Assembly (NCBI GenBank): GCA_021324365.1 | Contig: JAJPJE010000029.1 | Span: 1-64,000, forward strand | Source of the DNA: Terriglobia bacterium | GTDB lineage: Bacteria; Acidobacteriota; Terriglobia; Terriglobales; Acidobacteriaceae | Direction of reading: 5' to 3' | Length of the DNA: 64,000 bases | Shown here: piece by piece, positions 16,961-25,004 of the stretch | Layout: each line of letters starts with the position of its first letter | How positions within the stretch are numbered: the stretch's first letter is position 1 | Notes under the pieces: generated by a model | What the model was told of the DNA's origin: nothing | Seen by the model: only the letters and a program-made list of their open reading frames with translations | Databases searched by the model: none | Program-made: the position numbers and the translations under genes

Positions 16961-18160
16961 TTGGAGACAACACAACTTCTTTCACCTTCCGGTTCAACTC
17001 CGGTACCGGGAAACGGCAACGGCAGTTCGGTTTCATCCAATAAGAAAGTCAGTATTAATACGGCGGCGCTGGTCACGGCGATGGTGAATTGCGATTCGCG
17101 TGTCAGCGATTTGCTCTTTTCCCCGGGACGACCGCCGCAGGTCGAACTCGACGGCCAACTGGTTCCCATCAAGGTATCGGGACTGCCGCATCTCATGCCG
17201 GAACATACCGCCGGCATCGCTAGCGATTTGATGGCGCTGAACCAACAGGCACCTGAAACGCTGAAGCGCGAGGGCTCGTGCGATCTTTCGTATAGCCTTG
17301 CCGCGAAATGCCGATTTCGAGTGAACATCTTTCAACAGCGCGGATCGTATGCAATCGTAATGCGAGTGATTCCTCACTCCATCCCCACCTTTGAGGAACT
17401 GGGGCTCCCACCGCACCTCAGAGACATTTGCGGCCTGAAGAATGGCGTTGTACTCGTTACAGGTCCGACAGGTTCTGGAAAGTCTTCTACCCTGGCTGCG
17501 ATGATCGACAGGATCAACGAAGAACGTGCAGACCACATTGTGACGATCGAGGATCCGATCGAGTTCCTGCATATGCACAAGAAGGGAACAGTTCATCAGC
17601 GGGAACTACACAGCGACACACCGAGTTTTCATCTGGCCTTGCGTGCGGCGCTGAGACAGGCGCCGAAGGTGATCCTGGTGGGAGAGATGCGAGACAAGGA
17701 AACGATCGAAGTCGCACTGACGGCTGCTGAAACGGGACACCTGGTGCTTTCGACGTTGCATACCATTGATGCAGCGAAAACGGTTGAGCGAGTAATCGGT
17801 GTATTTCCACTGAGCGATCAGCAGGCCATCCGGAAGCGACTTGCAGCATCCTTTCGCTATTTCATTTCGCAACGTTTGATCCCGAAGCGTGGCGGAAAAG
17901 GACGTGTAGCGGCTGTCGAGATTCTGAAATCGACGATGAGAACCCGCGAATACATCGAACGTGGCGAAGGCGAGGGAAGAGCACTGATCGACGCAATCAA
18001 AGATGGCGATCAGGAAGGCATGCAGCACTTCGACGGCGAGATCGAGCGGTTGATCCGCACTGGGGTGGTGGATATGGAAACCGGATTAGCGTACGCCACC
18101 AACGCCGGAAATCTCCGGCTGGCGCTTGCGGATTTCGATCCGACAGAACTACCGCGATAG
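16961..18160 (+). CDS. PilT/PilU-like retraction ATPase, orphan copy
   Basis: The frame starts at TTG with GGGGAG six bases upstream; 399 residues. After a Ser/Gly/Asn-rich N-terminal extension (about 1-30) it has the PilT N-terminal domain, Walker A GPTGSGKSS with Lys174, the Asp box TIEDPIEF, Walker B ILVGEMRD and the His box TGHLVLSTLH. The end of the usual PilT region, where the AIRAGRE-type motif sits, differs, and the C terminus (QHFDGEIERLIRTGVVDMETGL) is more like PilU. It is far from the pil operon at 41.8-49.1 kb, which has its own PilT. It would be an accessory retraction motor, or drive a different filament. Confidence 0.88.
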   Translation: METTQLLSPSGSTPVPGNGNGSSVSSNKKVSINTAALVTAMVNCDSRVSDLLFSPGRPPQVELDGQLVPIKVSGLPHLMPEHTAGIASDLMALNQQAPETLKREGSCDLSYSLAAKCRFRVNIFQQRGSYAIVMRVIPHSIPTFEELGLPPHLRDICGLKNGVVLVTGPTGSGKSSTLAAMIDRINEERADHIVTIEDPIEFLHMHKKGTVHQRELHSDTPSFHLALRAALRQAPKVILVGEMRDKETIEVALTAAETGHLVLSTLHTIDAAKTVERVIGVFPLSDQQAIRKRLAASFRYFISQRLIPKRGGKGRVAAVEILKSTMRTREYIERGEGEGRALIDAIKDGDQEGMQHFDGEIERLIRTGVVDMETGLAYATNAGNLRLALADFDPTELPR

Positions 18161-18170
18161 GCAAAGGATT

Positions 18171-18189
18171 GGCGCAGCACTGCTGCGCC
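18171..18189. terminator. Perfect 9-bp hairpin between convergent genes
   Basis: GGCGCAGCA and TGCTGCGCC are separated by a single base, giving a GC-rich hairpin 10 bases after the PilT-like stop codon. There is no T-tract on either side. Confidence 0.5.
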
Positions 18190-18225
18190 GTCCAAAGCAA
18201 AGACATGCAGATCGGGATCAACAGG

Positions 18226-18675
18226 TCAGGAGGTCATTTTGGGGAGTTGCGAGACTTCGCAAGAAGCACCTGCCAGCGCGACGATCAGAGGCACGGTATT
18301 GCGCTTGGGACCGCGCTTCCGGATAAGCAGCAGACGGATACGTTCCAGCAGTTCGATAGGTGCGTAGGAGCCCTTGGGAAGAAAAGCATCAGCTCGAAGG
18401 TCTCGGTCGTAAATGCGAATTTTGCCGGAAAAGAGAATCGCCGGCGTTTGCGGGGAGATGTTCTTGATTTCTTCGATCAGCCAGTGACCATCGAATCCGG
18501 GCATGATGAGATCGGTCAGCAGCAGATCGATTCCACCAGCTTTGAAAACAGCAAGCGCTTCCTGCGCACTCGAGCAGGTCACCACGCGATAGCCACGGGT
18601 TTCCAGCATTACTTTGCGGATGGAGAGAGATTGTTCGTTGTCGTCGACGCAGAGGATGGTTCTTTTCGGCTTCAT
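18226..18675 (-). CDS. Stand-alone response regulator receiver domain
   Basis: The start with GGGGAG five bases upstream gives a 149-residue protein beginning MKPKRTILCVDDNEQ. It is a CheY-like receiver: acidic pair VDDN, the phospho-acceptor Asp in LLLTDLIMPG, and Lys in FLPKG. About 30 residues after the domain are not part of it and have no known output domain. No histidine kinase is adjacent, so it is an orphan; it converges on the PilT-like gene. It could serve twitching or another phosphorelay, but nothing in the sequence fixes the partner. Confidence 0.85.
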   Translation of the reverse strand: MKPKRTILCVDDNEQSLSIRKVMLETRGYRVVTCSSAQEALAVFKAGGIDLLLTDLIMPGFDGHWLIEEIKNISPQTPAILFSGKIRIYDRDLRADAFLPKGSYAPIELLERIRLLLIRKRGPKRNTVPLIVALAGASCEVSQLPKMTS

Positions 18676-18933
18676 CGGGCTCCCCGTCGGGTACAAACCC
18701 TGTGCCCACAGACAAGGAAGCAGTCTGGGAGAGGCACAAGAGGATTTGTCCCGCTCTCTTTTCTAATGTGAAATTCTAGTTTTTCGAATCACCAGGCGAG
18801 CCGAATCGTAGTCAGAGTCGAGATTGAAGTAAAGATCTGCGATAAGAAATACATGAGGAAATCAGAGCCGAAGTTCAAGATGAGATAGACGGCCATTTCT
18901 GGGCACGAACCGTCAACAGCGATGGGCGCCAAA

Positions 18934-19815
18934 TCAGAAAATCACTTCACCGCGCGCGACTTCCACAACATTTCCACCGACACGCACGTTCGTGACTCGG
19001 TGATTTTGATTTTCTGCGGAAACGAAAAGGCGGCTCGGCCGTTTCATCTCGATTCCTTGCTCGATCAGAATGCGTTCACCGGACTTGGCTGTGCCATGAG
19101 CAGCCATCCACGCTGCGCAGCAGCCGGCAGCCGATCCGGTTGCAGGATCTTCTCCGTTGTAGAAGATCATGCGAGCATGCAGGCGCGCATCAGGATCGAC
19201 AGTCTCGCGGCAAACCAAGTATAGAAACTTGCTGTCCTTGTCCTTTACGTAATCGCTGATGGCAGCCCAGTTCGCGCGGAGATTCTGCAGCGGGCTTAGC
19301 GAGCGGAAGGGAACGATGGTGAAAGCGATACCTGTCGAAACAGTCTGAATCGGCAAGTCCCGATCGAGATCGTCGGCTTTCAAACCAAGGGCACGCGCGA
19401 CTTCCTCGTGTGAGTGAGTCGCACCAAACTCAGGATCGCGTTGCTGCATTTCACCGAACAGTTCGCCGTGAGCATCGTTCGAGAACCGCACCGGCACTTT
19501 GCCGACGTTGAGGTCGAGCCACACTTCGGAAGCACCGCTGGTGAGTCGCAAAACCCACGCGGTGCCCAGCGTTGGATGTCCGGCGAATGGCAGTTCCTCG
19601 CTTACAGTAAAGATGCGAACGCGAATGCCGTTCTGCCGTTGTTCATCGAATGAGCGCGGGATGACAAACGTCGTTTCTGAAAGGTTCATTTCACGCGCGA
19701 GTGCCTGCATTTCCTCTGTCTCGAGTCCAGCAGCGTTGGTAAAAACCGCCAACTGGTTGCCTTGCAGCGGTTTCGAGGTGAAAACGTCGACTTTGACGAA
19801 GGGCAGAGTTGGCAT
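18934..19815 (-). CDS. PhzF family isomerase/epimerase-like protein
   Basis: Starting at the ATG of MPTLPFVKVDVFTSKPL, the usual PhzF N terminus, the protein is 293 residues; a TTG 11 codons upstream with AAAGG is an alternative. Family hallmarks are GNQLAVF, the catalytic Glu47 in NLSETTF, LPFAGHPTLGTAW and EDPATGSAAG near the C terminus. PhzF of phenazine synthesis isomerises 2,3-dihydro-3-hydroxyanthranilate, but most homologues outside phenazine clusters have unknown substrates. There are no other phenazine genes here, so a specific reaction cannot be assigned. It is divergent from the peroxiredoxin leader. Confidence 0.9.
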   Translation of the reverse strand: MPTLPFVKVDVFTSKPLQGNQLAVFTNAAGLETEEMQALAREMNLSETTFVIPRSFDEQRQNGIRVRIFTVSEELPFAGHPTLGTAWVLRLTSGASEVWLDLNVGKVPVRFSNDAHGELFGEMQQRDPEFGATHSHEEVARALGLKADDLDRDLPIQTVSTGIAFTIVPFRSLSPLQNLRANWAAISDYVKDKDSKFLYLVCRETVDPDARLHARMIFYNGEDPATGSAAGCCAAWMAAHGTAKSGERILIEQGIEMKRPSRLFVSAENQNHRVTNVRVGGNVVEVARGEVIF

Positions 19816-19864
19816 AGGCGCGAGGCTCCAATCAATGCTGTCGTTCAAGATGCCTTTGCGGTAC

Positions 19865-19870
19865 TATAAT
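19865..19870 (+). promoter_or_regulatory. Consensus -10 box TATAAT of the peroxiredoxin leader
   Basis: A perfect TATAAT lies 31 bases before the cysteine-rich leader ORF. The -35 region is poor (TTCAAG-like, 15 bases upstream). Transcription would start near 19877. Confidence 0.5.
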
Positions 19871-19900
19871 TGTCAAAAGATATGGGCTCATAGCTAAGTA

Positions 19901-19960
19901 ATGAACCGATTCGCACAGCTTTCCACCATGGCCATGTGTAGCTGCTGTTGTTACAGCTAG
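19901..19960 (+). CDS. Putative cysteine-rich leader peptide (19 residues)
   Basis: A short frame from ATG to TAG encodes 19 residues ending MCSCCCYS, with four cysteine codons within five. It lies about 24 bases after the predicted transcription start and about 140 bases before the 1-Cys peroxiredoxin gene. The stop codon overlaps the first arm of a pair of mutually exclusive hairpins. Poly-cysteine leader ORFs that sense charged tRNA-Cys are known upstream of cysteine genes in actinobacteria; the arrangement here is comparable. No good ribosome binding site is visible, which is the main argument against it. Confidence 0.4.
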   Translation: MNRFAQLSTMAMCSCCCYS

Positions 19961-19999
19961 CCGGGTAAGCGTGTGTGCCACCCGGCGTCAGTCGGGTGG
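19960..19999 (+). promoter_or_regulatory. Two mutually exclusive hairpins (attenuator-like)
   Basis: GCCGGGT (19960-19966) pairs perfectly with ACCCGGC (19980-19986), and CCACCCG (19978-19984) pairs perfectly with CGGGTGG (19993-19999). The two 7-bp stems share bases and cannot coexist, the logic of a transcription or translation attenuator. There is no T-tract after the second stem. The GTGCCACCCGG/CGGGTGGG pattern could also be a dispersed repeat, so function is inferred. Confidence 0.45.
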
Positions 20000-20102
20000 G
20001 CCAGAAATCTCTCACCTTCACTCACGCTGGATTCACAGACAAGTTTTGCGTTAGCGCGCCGCCAGTCGGCGCCGACACCACATTCAAGCTGAAGGAGAAG
20101 AC

Positions 20103-20792
20103 ATGAGTAGCAATGGTACTGAAGCCGTAGCCAGCCCGCGCATGCCGCGCATCAATGAACCCGCTCCGAATTTTGAAGCGAAGTCGACGCATGGCATCAT
20201 CCGCCTGAGTGATTACACCAGCAAAGGCAAGTGGGTGATGCTGTTTTCCCATCCTGCCGATTTCACGCCTGTGTGTACCACCGAGTTCATCGAGTTCGCG
20301 CGACGAAATCCCGATTTCGAACGACTGAATGTTCAGTTAATCGGCAATTCCATCGATAGCGTGTATTCGCACATCGCGTGGGTCCGCAATATTGAAGAGA
20401 AGGCCAAGGTGAAGGTTCCATTTCCGGTCCTGGCCGACCTGGACCAGAAGGTGGCGCGCGCGTACGGAATGGTCCATGAGGCGGTCAGCGACACCGCTAC
20501 GGTGCGAGCTGTATTCGCAATCGATCCGAAGGGTGTCATCCGCGCTATCCTTTATTACCCGATGTCTCTGGGGCGCAACGTTGACGAACTGCTGCGCATC
20601 TTTGAGGCATTGCAGACAGCGGATAAGAATTCCGTGTCTACTCCGGCGAACTGGAAACCCGGCGATCCGGTGGTTGTGCCGGCTCCGGCAACCCAGGCTG
20701 ACGCAGAGAAGCGAATCGGCAGCCATGAAGGGCTGGATTTGATGGACTGGTATTTGAGCAAAAAAAAGCTCGCGGAAGCGGCGACTAAGTAA
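20103..20792 (+). CDS. 1-Cys peroxiredoxin (Prx6 type)
   Basis: A 229-residue protein with AAGGAGAAG just before the ATG. The peroxidatic centre is PADFTPVCTTE with Cys58; I see no other cysteine in the whole sequence, so it is a true 1-Cys enzyme needing an external thiol for recycling. The C-terminal part typical of Prx6 (WKPGDPVVVPAP, then DWYLSKKKL) is present. The enzyme reduces hydrogen peroxide and organic hydroperoxides in the cytoplasm. A leader of about 225 bases with a cysteine-rich ORF and alternative hairpins precedes it. The thioredoxin reductase gene lies 18 kb away. Confidence 0.95.
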   Translation: MSSNGTEAVASPRMPRINEPAPNFEAKSTHGIIRLSDYTSKGKWVMLFSHPADFTPVCTTEFIEFARRNPDFERLNVQLIGNSIDSVYSHIAWVRNIEEKAKVKVPFPVLADLDQKVARAYGMVHEAVSDTATVRAVFAIDPKGVIRAILYYPMSLGRNVDELLRIFEALQTADKNSVSTPANWKPGDPVVVPAPATQADAEKRIGSHEGLDLMDWYLSKKKLAEAATK

Positions 20793-20833
20793 TGAACGTT
20801 CGCCTGTAACCGTTCGCCAGACAATATACTTTG

Positions 20834-20919
20834 CTGTCATATCGAGTGCAGCGAGGAGCCCGATCTCACGACTTACGTTTCGTGTTGATGGCGATAGCTC
20901 GCTGCGCTTGCTATGACAG
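20834..20919. repeat. TGTCAT-type intergenic repeat, copy 1
   Basis: The element begins CTGTCATATCGAG and ends with the inverse complement TATGACAG, 86 bases overall, in the gap between convergent genes. Similar CTGTCAT-TCG starts occur at 28987 and 39562. It looks like a miniature dispersed repeat with inverted ends. Confidence 0.5.
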
Positions 20920-20965
20920 GTTTTCGCTACCTCCGGGATCTGCCATTGCGGTGCTGGTTTGCGCT

Positions 20966-21631
20966 CTAGCGGCCATGATTCTTCAATGTGGTGGCCAATT
21001 CGGGTCGTACTACGATCTCATCCTCGCTGTAAGTAACGAAGCCCTGCTGCCGAAACCTGTTCATGAAGGTGTTTACTCGCGAACGGGTAGTGCCTACCAT
21101 TTCTGCGAGTTGAGACTGAGAGATTCCGAAGATCGGTTTGAGAGCGCCGTCACGGCTGTTGGAATGGTGGGCCAAGCGAAGCAGGATAGATGCAAGTCGC
21201 TGCTCGCTATTGTCAACCAGATGCAGAGTGAGAACTTCTTCGTACTCATGGGTGCGCTGCAGAATGTTGGCGAACAGAAGAGCCCCGAAATGCTGATCTT
21301 CGCGCAGGCGGGTCCGCGCTTCTTCAGCAGAGAGCCGCAGAACAATGGAATCGGTGAGCGCGAATGCCGTTCCGAAAAAGCGGCCGTGTGGCGTTAGACA
21401 GCGCTGGCCGAAGAAGTCTCCTTCAGAAAAGACGGAGAGCATAGCGTCTTTGCCGCTTGGGCTGGTGAAGGAATAACGTATCTGTCCCGAGACGACATAG
21501 TAGAGCGCATCAGCCCGAGCCCCCTGGCTGAAGACAGCCTCATTTCTGGCAACATTCAGCAGCTTGCGAGAGGAAAAGCTCTGCAGCACCTTTGGAACGG
21601 CTGCTTTGCTGGGCTGTGAAAATGGTGACAT
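20966..21631 (-). CDS. Crp/Fnr family transcriptional regulator
   Basis: With the ATG of MSPFSQPSKA the product is 221 residues; an in-frame TTG 26 codons upstream is possible and neither has a strong ribosome binding site. The N-terminal cNMP-binding beta-barrel (about 25-130, with FSQGARADALYYVVSG and FSEGDFFGQRCL) is joined to a winged HTH with the recognition helix in ISQSQLAEMVGTTRSRVNTFM. The four-cysteine cluster of Fnr is absent, so a ligand or redox-independent sensor of the Crp type is more likely. An ACATTT-N7-AAATGT dyad at 21765-21783, in its own upstream region, is a possible autoregulatory site. Confidence 0.9.
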   Translation of the reverse strand: MSPFSQPSKAAVPKVLQSFSSRKLLNVARNEAVFSQGARADALYYVVSGQIRYSFTSPSGKDAMLSVFSEGDFFGQRCLTPHGRFFGTAFALTDSIVLRLSAEEARTRLREDQHFGALLFANILQRTHEYEEVLTLHLVDNSEQRLASILLRLAHHSNSRDGALKPIFGISQSQLAEMVGTTRSRVNTFMNRFRQQGFVTYSEDEIVVRPELATTLKNHGR

Positions 21632-21844
21632 GTTACGACTTGCATCGTACAAAACAATTAGGCCTTTGAAAGTTCCTTTTTGAACAGGTAAATAATTGAG
21701 CAGCAGCAATTTAGGCCAGAAACTGCGGTTTGGCTCGGAACTCAGTATGAGAGCCGAATTTGTTACATTTCGTCACAAAATGTGCGAATCATCGCACCAT
21801 TTCTGATGCAGTTGTCGAGTTTAACGGGCCTGGCGGAACGTTCC

Positions 21845-21970
21845 TCAGCCACTCTGTTTATTTTCGAAGCTGATGAACTGCTCCTCAATGGGATTCGCGA
21901 CCAGGAACTTGGTGGCACTTTCACCGGCGTGCTGCTCTCCACTTAGCACAAGCCGTACCACCAATTGCAT
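21845..21970 (-). CDS. Putative 41-residue protein
   Basis: On the minus strand an ATG with AGGTAGG five bases upstream opens a 41-codon frame ending TGA: it begins MQLVVRLVLSGEQHAGESA and ends ISFENKQSG. The composition is protein-like (acidic, mixed hydrophobic) and the ribosome binding site is better than that of either neighbour. It lies between the Crp/Fnr gene and hemW in a gap of about 366 bases. No family recognised. Confidence 0.45.
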   Translation of the reverse strand: MQLVVRLVLSGEQHAGESATKFLVANPIEEQFISFENKQSG

Positions 21971-21997
21971 ATGCCTACCTAAGCGATAATTGAATAG

Positions 21998-23200
21998 ATG
22001 CCGCTGGGGATCTACATCTCCGTTCCATTCTGCAAGACCAAGTGCAGCTACTGCAATTTTGCCTCGGGCGTATTCTCGAACGCCGTGTTCCAGCGGTACG
22101 TGGACCGCGTGTGTGAGGACATCGAGCGCTTTCCGCAGACAGCGAAGGAGATGGGTGGCGTATTCGAGCGGCAGGTCGATTCCATCTATCTTGGCGGTGG
22201 TACTCCCACGCTGCTACGTCCTGAGCAATTGCAGCGTCTGTTTGAAACCGTCAGGCAGCAATTCAGTGTTTCGGCACATGCCGAAGTCACGGTTGAATGC
22301 GCGCCGGGAACGCTTTCTGCCGAAGTCATCGAAACGCTGCTTGCTTGTGGCGGGAACCGCGTCAGCCTGGGAGTGCAGTCATTCATCGATCAGGAAGCCT
22401 CCAGTGTCGCGCGTCTGCATACCAGGAAGATTACGCTGGAAGAAATTGGACGGCTTCGGGCAGCCGGAATCGCCAACATCAATATCGATCTGATCGCAGG
22501 ATTGCCCCACCAGACCCCAAAAAGCTGGATGGAATCGCTGCGCCAGACCATTGACAGCGGCGTGCCGCACGTCAGCGTGTATATGCTTGAGGTCGATGAA
22601 GACTCGCGCCTGGGACGCGAATTGATCGCCGGCGGCACTCGCTATCACGCGCACTTTGTTCCCGACGATGACCTCACGGCGGATCTCTACGAGACAGCCT
22701 GCCAGGCACTGAACCATGCCGGCATTCACCAATATGAAATTTCGAACTTTGCACGCAGCGGATTTGCGTCACGCCACAACCTGAAGTACTGGACGCGACA
22801 GCCCTACGCAGGATTCGGCGTGGATGCGCACTCGATGCTGCAGGCCGAAGCCGATCAAATCGGGCTCGACGCCATCCGCTTCGCCACAACCGACGTCCTG
22901 GAGCGATACACATCAGGCGCGCCGTTGATCCGCACTCCCATTCAGCATCACGCCGCCTGTGAAGAGGCGTACTTTCTTGGGCTGCGGCTGACCGCAGGCA
23001 TCGATCTTGAAGAATTAGTCGACCGATATGGTCCCAGCGCAGCCGATTTCGCTCGCGACCAGATTGCCGACTTCTGTCGCGAAGGACTGATGGAGCTGGA
23101 GAATGGTAACCTCCGCCTTACAGCTAAGGGTCGCCTGATTTCGAACGAGATTTTCTCCGCACTGCTTGCTCCACGGGAAAGCGCAAGAATAGAGACGTAG
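21998..23200 (+). CDS. hemW: Radical SAM heme chaperone HemW
   Basis: A 400-residue protein starting MPLGIYISVPFC. The radical SAM cluster motif CKTKCSYC (CxxxCxxC) is at residues 12-19, followed by YLGGGTPTLL and GVQSFIDQE. HemW, a relative of oxygen-independent coproporphyrinogen oxidase HemN, binds heme and inserts it into respiratory enzymes; HemN itself is longer and has a different N-terminal motif, and the length and CxxxCxxC-F pattern fit HemW. The HemN C-terminal domain (about 290-390) is present. The ribosome binding site is poor. An additional short frame continues in phase after the stop codon. Confidence 0.93.
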   Translation: MPLGIYISVPFCKTKCSYCNFASGVFSNAVFQRYVDRVCEDIERFPQTAKEMGGVFERQVDSIYLGGGTPTLLRPEQLQRLFETVRQQFSVSAHAEVTVECAPGTLSAEVIETLLACGGNRVSLGVQSFIDQEASSVARLHTRKITLEEIGRLRAAGIANINIDLIAGLPHQTPKSWMESLRQTIDSGVPHVSVYMLEVDEDSRLGRELIAGGTRYHAHFVPDDDLTADLYETACQALNHAGIHQYEISNFARSGFASRHNLKYWTRQPYAGFGVDAHSMLQAEADQIGLDAIRFATTDVLERYTSGAPLIRTPIQHHAACEEAYFLGLRLTAGIDLEELVDRYGPSAADFARDQIADFCREGLMELENGNLRLTAKGRLISNEIFSALLAPRESARIET

Positions 23201-23242
23201 GCCGTTCCGGGGCAGAACGTCGCTGAGATCGGTTCGAAGGTT

Positions 23243-23347
23243 ATGTTTCGCGGCCATCAGGACGTGATTGCGCGCGAGATCATCGCGGGCGAGGAAATAT
23301 TGCGATTGCGTGACAATTCCGGTCAGCTGCTTCTGAAGCAGTATTGA
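23243..23347 (+). other. Short in-phase frame after hemW, possible small gene or remnant
   Basis: In the same phase as hemW, after its TAG, the sequence reads without interruption for 48 codons to a TGA. From an ATG at 23243 it encodes 34 residues (MFRGHQDVIAREIIAGEEI then LRLRDNSGQLLLKQY) with a clearly protein-like composition. No ribosome binding site is visible. It could be the decayed end of a longer gene, a small protein or chance. Confidence 0.25.
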
Positions 23348-23450
23348 TTTTGTCCGGTGTTGTGGAAAGTTGAAACAATGTCGTTCCTGAACGCATGATT
23401 TCACTTGCATCATCTGCTCGCGAACAAGGCAGATCATTTATCCTTGGGGC

Positions 23451-24284
23451 TTGGACTCGTTCGACAATCCGCAAGGTGGCCCGCCGGAAGCAGTTGGGCA
23501 GCAGATCGCGCCCGAATCACAAATTTCCCGTCCTGCTCCGCATCCGGACCCCTGGCGTGAGAATCCGCCTTGGACGTTCGCCGACGTAATCCGGATCCTG
23601 CTTGTCGCCGTGATAGCGCTGGTCATCCTCGGGGCAGCAATTATTCCCATCGCCGCGCGACGGCTCGGGGTTCCGGCGAGCAGCGCGCAGATCACCGAAA
23701 ATCCTCGCATCGCCCTGCCAGTGCAAGCCTTGGCTTACCTTGCCGTTTTGGCATTCATGGTGGTGATTCTGTACACGCGGCGGCGGCCATTCTGGGAATC
23801 GGTTCAGTGGAATTTCCCGGGTTCACGCTGGCTGGCCTACCTGCTCATGGGAATGGTCTTGGGCTTTCTCATCGAGGGCGCATCAGCATTTCTTCCGGTG
23901 CCGAAGGAGGTTCCGTTCGACAAGTACTTCACCGATGCAACCGGGGCATACCTGATGGCGATCTTCGGGATAACGCTGGCGCCGTTGATGGAAGAGCTCT
24001 TTTTTCGCGGATTTTTGTACCCCGTCTTGAACCGCAGGTTGGGGCTTGCGGCCTCGCTGATCATTACCGCGCTGGCGTTTTCTCTGCTGCACGCGGCCCA
24101 ATTGGCCCACGCCTGGGCGCCTCTTTTCCTGATCTTCATCGTCGGTCTTGTGCTTACGTACGCGCGCGCGCGAACACATTCCGTGGCCAGCAGTTTTCTC
24201 ATCCATGCCGGATACAACAGCACACTGTTCGTGCTGATGTGGTTTGCGACCGACCACTTCCGTCACCTCGAAAAGATGACATAA
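23451..24284 (+). CDS. CPBP family intramembrane metalloprotease
   Basis: The frame starts at TTG (weak site) and encodes 277 residues. After a Pro-rich cytosolic N terminus (about 1-40) there are roughly seven or eight membrane helices. The CPBP/ABI motifs are present: EELFFRGFLYP (glutamate pair plus Arg), LLHAAQLAHAW with the histidine, and SSFLIHAGYN. These make up the putative metal site of the family, whose members process membrane proteins, prenylated CAAX proteins in eukaryotes and peptides or anti-sigma factors in bacteria. No substrate can be read from context. Confidence 0.85.
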   Translation: MDSFDNPQGGPPEAVGQQIAPESQISRPAPHPDPWRENPPWTFADVIRILLVAVIALVILGAAIIPIAARRLGVPASSAQITENPRIALPVQALAYLAVLAFMVVILYTRRRPFWESVQWNFPGSRWLAYLLMGMVLGFLIEGASAFLPVPKEVPFDKYFTDATGAYLMAIFGITLAPLMEELFFRGFLYPVLNRRLGLAASLIITALAFSLLHAAQLAHAWAPLFLIFIVGLVLTYARARTHSVASSFLIHAGYNSTLFVLMWFATDHFRHLEKMT

Positions 24285-24328
24285 GCGCCTCTCTTCGCGG
24301 CCTCGCGGATATCTGTTATGTTTGTTCC

Positions 24329-24973
24329 GTGACCGTATCAGCGCGCCAGCAATTGTTATCGCTTCTTGCCCGCAACTCTTTTCGTCTCGGCGACTTCAAG
24401 CTCTCGTCGGGCGGTACCAGCGACTATTACATCGATTGCCGGACCACCACTCTGACAGGCGAAGGCGCTCGTCTGACCGGCCGTGTTTTCCTGGATGAAC
24501 TTTACCGTCAGGGTTGGACTCCGGAAGCCATTGGCGGGCTCACCATGGGTGCCGATCCAATCGTGGTCGCGGTAGCGATGCTAAGCGCGCAGCAGTCTAC
24601 CGAGCGCCGTCCGATTCCGGACCTCAGCCCCGGAGCTGCGGACTATCTTCGCATCGATGGATTTCTGGTCCGCAAAGCTGAAAAGCAGCATGGGACCGCG
24701 CAGCGCATCGAAGGTTTGCGCAAACCAGGAGCGAAGGCAGTGATCGTCGACGATGTATGCACAACTGGAAGCTCGACGATTCAAGCGATCGAGGCGGCGC
24801 GCGAGTTCGGGTATGACGTCATCGGCGTCATCTGCCTGGTAGAACGCGAGGAAGCGGGAGGCCGACCGAATGTTGAAAAAGCTGCAGCTCCGGCGCCGTT
24901 TCTCTGCATCTTCACCGCCGATGATGTTCGCCAGGAACACTTGCGACAGCGAGGCGAAAACGCTCCTGCCTGA
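24329..24973 (+). CDS. pyrE: Orotate phosphoribosyltransferase
   Basis: Starting at GTG, the product is 214 residues beginning MTVSARQQLLSLLARNSFR; the frame is open far upstream but that part overlaps the CPBP gene and is not related. The family features are the substrate region KLSSGGTSDYYIDCR and the PRPP-binding loop AVIVDDVCTTGSSTIQA. The enzyme converts orotate and PRPP to OMP in UMP synthesis. It starts 45 bases after the CPBP gene and may be transcribed with it; mtnA follows 31 bases later, so the three probably form one unit. Confidence 0.95.
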   Translation: MTVSARQQLLSLLARNSFRLGDFKLSSGGTSDYYIDCRTTTLTGEGARLTGRVFLDELYRQGWTPEAIGGLTMGADPIVVAVAMLSAQQSTERRPIPDLSPGAADYLRIDGFLVRKAEKQHGTAQRIEGLRKPGAKAVIVDDVCTTGSSTIQAIEAAREFGYDVIGVICLVEREEAGGRPNVEKAAAPAPFLCIFTADDVRQEHLRQRGENAPA

Positions 24974-25004
24974 TTGGCATCACATCAAATTTGGATTGTG
25001 AACC

